DNA of 64,000 nucleotides from Oxalobacteraceae bacterium OTU3CAMAD1 (lineage in GTDB: Bacteria > Pseudomonadota > Gammaproteobacteria > Burkholderiales > Burkholderiaceae_D): positions 5,642,001 through 5,706,000 of the forward strand of contig CP099650.1 in the NCBI GenBank assembly GCA_024123915.1. The letters are read 5' to 3'. The stretch's first letter is position 1; the number at the start of each line of letters is the position of its first letter. The position numbers were made by a program, and so were the translations under genes. Under the pieces are notes generated by a model that was not told the origin of the DNA, did not search any database, and worked only from the letters and a program-made list of their open reading frames with translations. Positions 61,746 to 64,000 of the stretch are shown here, piece after piece.

Positions 61746-63116
61746 TCAGACGATGGCGCCGCGCAGCACCAGGTACAGCACGAACACCGCGTCGAGCCCC
61801 AGCACCATGGCGCCGGGCCAGCGGCCTCGCGCGGCCAGCATCAGCGTGTAAACGAAGCAGCCCAGCGCCAGCGCAACCATCAGGTCCGCGCAGCAGGCGG
61901 TGACCAGCAACATCAGCAACGGCGGCAGGTAATTCTCCGGCGTGCTGGTATCGAGGTCGCGCAGGCCGTCGAGCATGCACAGTCCCACCATCACCAGCAC
62001 CGGCGCCGTGGCGCAGGCTGGAACGGCCGTCAGCAAAGGACCGAAAAACAGCGCCAATCCAAATAGCCCGGCCACCACCACGCCGCTCAAACCGGTGCGC
62101 GCGCCCGCCTCCACCCCGGCCACCGATTCGACAAAAGCGGTGACGGTGGAAGTGCCGGCGGCCGCGCCGATCACACTGCCCAAGGCGTCGGATGCGAAGG
62201 CCGCCCGCGCGCTCGGCAAATCGCCGTTAGGCTTCAACAACCCCGCGCTGCGGATCACGCCGAACATGGTGGCGGTGCCGGAGAAGAATTCGATCAGCAG
62301 GAAGTACAGCGTCACCGGCAGCAGCAACATGAAGTGCGAGAAAAAACCACGGAAGTCGAGCGCGAACAGCAGTTCCCCTGTGAAGGTCGGCACGCCAAAC
62401 CAGTGATCCGGCAGCCGGGTGAGCGGCCGCCCTTCCGTATCGGCGACGAACAAGCCGACCGCGCTCACCACCAGCATCGTCAACAAAAACGCGCCCGGCA
62501 CGCGCCGCACCAGCAGCATGGCGGTGAACAGGATGCCGCCCAGCGTGAGCCACGCCGCGCCGTCGTGCAGGCGCGAGAAGGCCACCAGCGAGCCGGCGTC
62601 ACCCACCATCAGGCCGCCGCTGCGCAGCCCGAGCCAGGCGATGAACACGCCGATCGAGCATTGCATCCCGATTTTGACCGGCTCCGGAAAGGCGGCCACA
62701 ATGCGCGCCCGCCATTTGGTGAGCGACAGCACCAGGAACACCAGCGCGTTGAGCAGCACCATCGCCAGGCCGGTTTGCCAAGGCACGCCCATTTGCGCGA
62801 CCACCACCTGGGCGAACACGATGTTGGTGCCCATGCCCGGCGCCAGCGCGATCGGCAGGTTGGCCCACAAGGCCATCACCAGCGTGGCCGCCACGGCCGA
62901 GACGATGGTGGCCAAAAACAGGCCGTTGCGGTCCATGCCGGCGGCGGCCAGGATCAACGGATTGACGACCACGATGTAACTCATCGCGGCGAAGGTGGTG
63001 CAGCCGGCGATCGCCTCGCGCGCCGGCGTGGTGCCGCGCGCGCTTAGTTGGAAGAAGCGGTCGGCCCGCGCGCCGAGGTTCATCGCGCGTCCTTCGGTGG
63101 TGGTCGGGCTATGCAT
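61746..63116 (-). CDS. NCS2-family permease (guanine/hypoxanthine AzgA-like)
   Basis: A 456-residue inner-membrane protein with about 12-14 helices. AzgA-group motifs are seen: GTTPAREAIAGCTTFAAMSY, NPLILAAAGMDR, ALAPGMGTNIVF, SIGVFIAWLGLRSGG and GTSTVTAFVESVAGVEAGAR. Such permeases import purine bases by proton symport. The ATG overlaps the end of the PfkB kinase gene by 8 bp, so the two are one operon. It is nearly abutting gntR (3 bp between stops). Confidence 0.88.
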   Translation of the reverse strand: MHSPTTTEGRAMNLGARADRFFQLSARGTTPAREAIAGCTTFAAMSYIVVVNPLILAAAGMDRNGLFLATIVSAVAATLVMALWANLPIALAPGMGTNIVFAQVVVAQMGVPWQTGLAMVLLNALVFLVLSLTKWRARIVAAFPEPVKIGMQCSIGVFIAWLGLRSGGLMVGDAGSLVAFSRLHDGAAWLTLGGILFTAMLLVRRVPGAFLLTMLVVSAVGLFVADTEGRPLTRLPDHWFGVPTFTGELLFALDFRGFFSHFMLLLPVTLYFLLIEFFSGTATMFGVIRSAGLLKPNGDLPSARAAFASDALGSVIGAAAGTSTVTAFVESVAGVEAGARTGLSGVVVAGLFGLALFFGPLLTAVPACATAPVLVMVGLCMLDGLRDLDTSTPENYLPPLLMLLVTACCADLMVALALGCFVYTLMLAARGRWPGAMVLGLDAVFVLYLVLRGAIV

Positions 63117-64000
63117 GATCGAGCAGCGCCTGGATCTGCGCGCGCGTCGGCAGCGCCGAACGAGCGCCGGTGGCGGTGACGGCGATGCTGCCGGCCGCGC
63201 AGGCGTATCGCAACGCGCTCGCCGGTGCCTGCCCTTCCAGCAGCGCGGCGAGGAAGGCGCCGTTGAAGCTGTCGCCGGCGCCGGTGGCGTCGACCACGCG
63301 GGCGGGGAAAGCCTGCTGCGCGATGGCTAGCTCCGGATCGCGCGCCGACAGCATGGCGCCGCGCGCGCCGCAGGTCACCACCAGCATGCACGGTCCATGC
63401 GACAGCAGGCCGGCCATGCCGGCGGCATCCGGCTCGGCGCCGACGACGGTGCGGTAGGTGCTGTCGTTCATGAACACCAGGTCGGCCATGGACAGCAAAC
63501 GATGCAGTTCATCGAGGCCGGCCACCATCGCCGCCTCGATATCGATCGCCAGCGGCACGCCCGCCTCGCGCGCCAGCTGGTGCAGTCGCTCGAACTCGGG
63601 CAGGTTGTAGGGCATCGCGTACAACAGGCGGCACTGGGCCAGCGCCGCCGCGAAAGTCTCCTCGTGCAGGGTCGGCCCCGGCATCGGCGAGTACACCAGC
63701 GCCTTCTCGCCGCTGGCCTCGATGATGATCAAAGCCGTCGGCGACGTCGCCCCGGGCACCACCCGCACATGATCGAGCGCGACGCCGAAGCGTTCGTACT
63801 CGCGGCTCAGGAACGCGCCCTCGGCATCGCCGGCGATGCGGCCGTAGGCCAAGGTCGGCCGGCCCAGCAGGTTGGCCGCGCAAGCCACGTTGGCGACCGT
63901 GCCGCCGGCGAACGGCGGCAGGCGCCGCCCCAGCACCTTCTGGTCGGCCGCGGGCGCCCGTTCGACCGTGAACAGCAGATCGATATTGGGGTCGCCGAAG
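63109..64000 (-). CDS. PfkB-family carbohydrate/nucleoside kinase, 5' end beyond the window
   Basis: At least 296 residues; the start lies just past the right edge, because the frame is open through the last base (FGDPNIDLLFTV, the usual PfkB beginning). PfkB signature 1 lies near FAGGTVANVACAANLLGRPT and signature 2 is DATGAGDSFNGAF with the catalytic Asp. The family phosphorylates sugars or nucleosides. Next to a purine-base permease, a nucleoside or ribose kinase is the best guess. Only a few N-terminal residues are missing. Confidence 0.87.
   Translation of the reverse strand, partial: FGDPNIDLLFTVERAPAADQKVLGRRLPPFAGGTVANVACAANLLGRPTLAYGRIAGDAEGAFLSREYERFGVALDHVRVVPGATSPTALIIIEASGEKALVYSPMPGPTLHEETFAAALAQCRLLYAMPYNLPEFERLHQLAREAGVPLAIDIEAAMVAGLDELHRLLSMADLVFMNDSTYRTVVGAEPDAAGMAGLLSHGPCMLVVTCGARGAMLSARDPELAIAQQAFPARVVDATGAGDSFNGAFLAALLEGQAPASALRYACAAGSIAVTATGARSALPTRAQIQALLDHA

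Overview
Organism and setting. The window is GC-rich and densely coded, with frequent 4-bp start/stop overlaps. Its gene content (TrmJ, SuhB, RhlE, a Burkholderia-type porin, a PF10136 'site-specific recombinase', DUF3309/DUF3617/DUF748 proteins, many Gly-zipper lipoproteins) points to a betaproteobacterium of the Oxalobacteraceae, of the Massilia/Duganella/Janthinobacterium type. This assignment is inferred from protein families; no rRNA is present. I see no tRNA, rRNA, CRISPR array, prophage or IS transposase. About 64 protein genes are supported; the first and last are cut by the window edges.

Layout. 1-7.2 kb: the start of a Tat-exported protein, trmJ, suhB, rhlE, a hydroxypyruvate-isomerase-like gene, an unknown lipoprotein/DksA-like trio and a Gly-zipper stress protein. 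7.4-14.5 kb: a tightly overlapping five-gene signalling operon (EAL-REC-PAS, small protein, HDOD, histidine kinase, REC-HD-GYP) facing a paralogous histidine kinase. 14.7-32 kb: a long run of envelope and stress genes (MtfA, OmpA proteins, BON and Gly-zipper lipoproteins, DUF3309, lmo0937-type, YqjD/YqjE pair, ferritin-like, AsmA, patatin) with a Crp/Fnr-family regulator at 30.2-30.9 kb. 32-48.5 kb: metabolism and membrane genes (class IV aminotransferase, porin, CoA-transferase, PF10136 membrane protein plus PLD lipoprotein, metallophosphoesterase, lipid kinase/PAP2 pair, a LexA-box small gene, LysR/alcohol dehydrogenase pair, alaC, EamA exporter). 48.5-64 kb: a large DUF748 protein, alpha-carbonic anhydrase, a secD without secF, an aminotransferase, a GFA protein, then a TonB receptor/phytase-like/GntR/NCS2 permease/PfkB kinase neighbourhood.

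Most interesting signal. A 16-bp palindrome, about TGTRCG-N4-CGYACA, recurs in ten intergenic positions in front of envelope genes spread from 7 to 36 kb. At nine of the ten its centre lies exactly 32 bp upstream of the centre of a plausible -10 hexamer for a downstream gene; the tenth has a poorer hexamer at the same spacing. This is the geometry of class II activation by a CRP-family protein, and the half-site TGTRC/GYACA has the CRP layout. The Crp/Fnr-family gene at 30161-30910 has one copy next to its own start. I infer a previously unnamed envelope-maintenance regulon of about a dozen genes.

Other points: tandem LexA boxes before an unknown 74-aa protein; a PAP2/lipid-kinase pair that appears to use ATT and CTG start codons; five copies of a 95-bp REP/BIME hairpin, one of which supplies a stop codon; a REP-like palindrome translated in-frame inside the DUF748 gene; a degenerate HD-GYP domain; and two GGTTCGTACC operators between the GntR gene and the TonB receptor.
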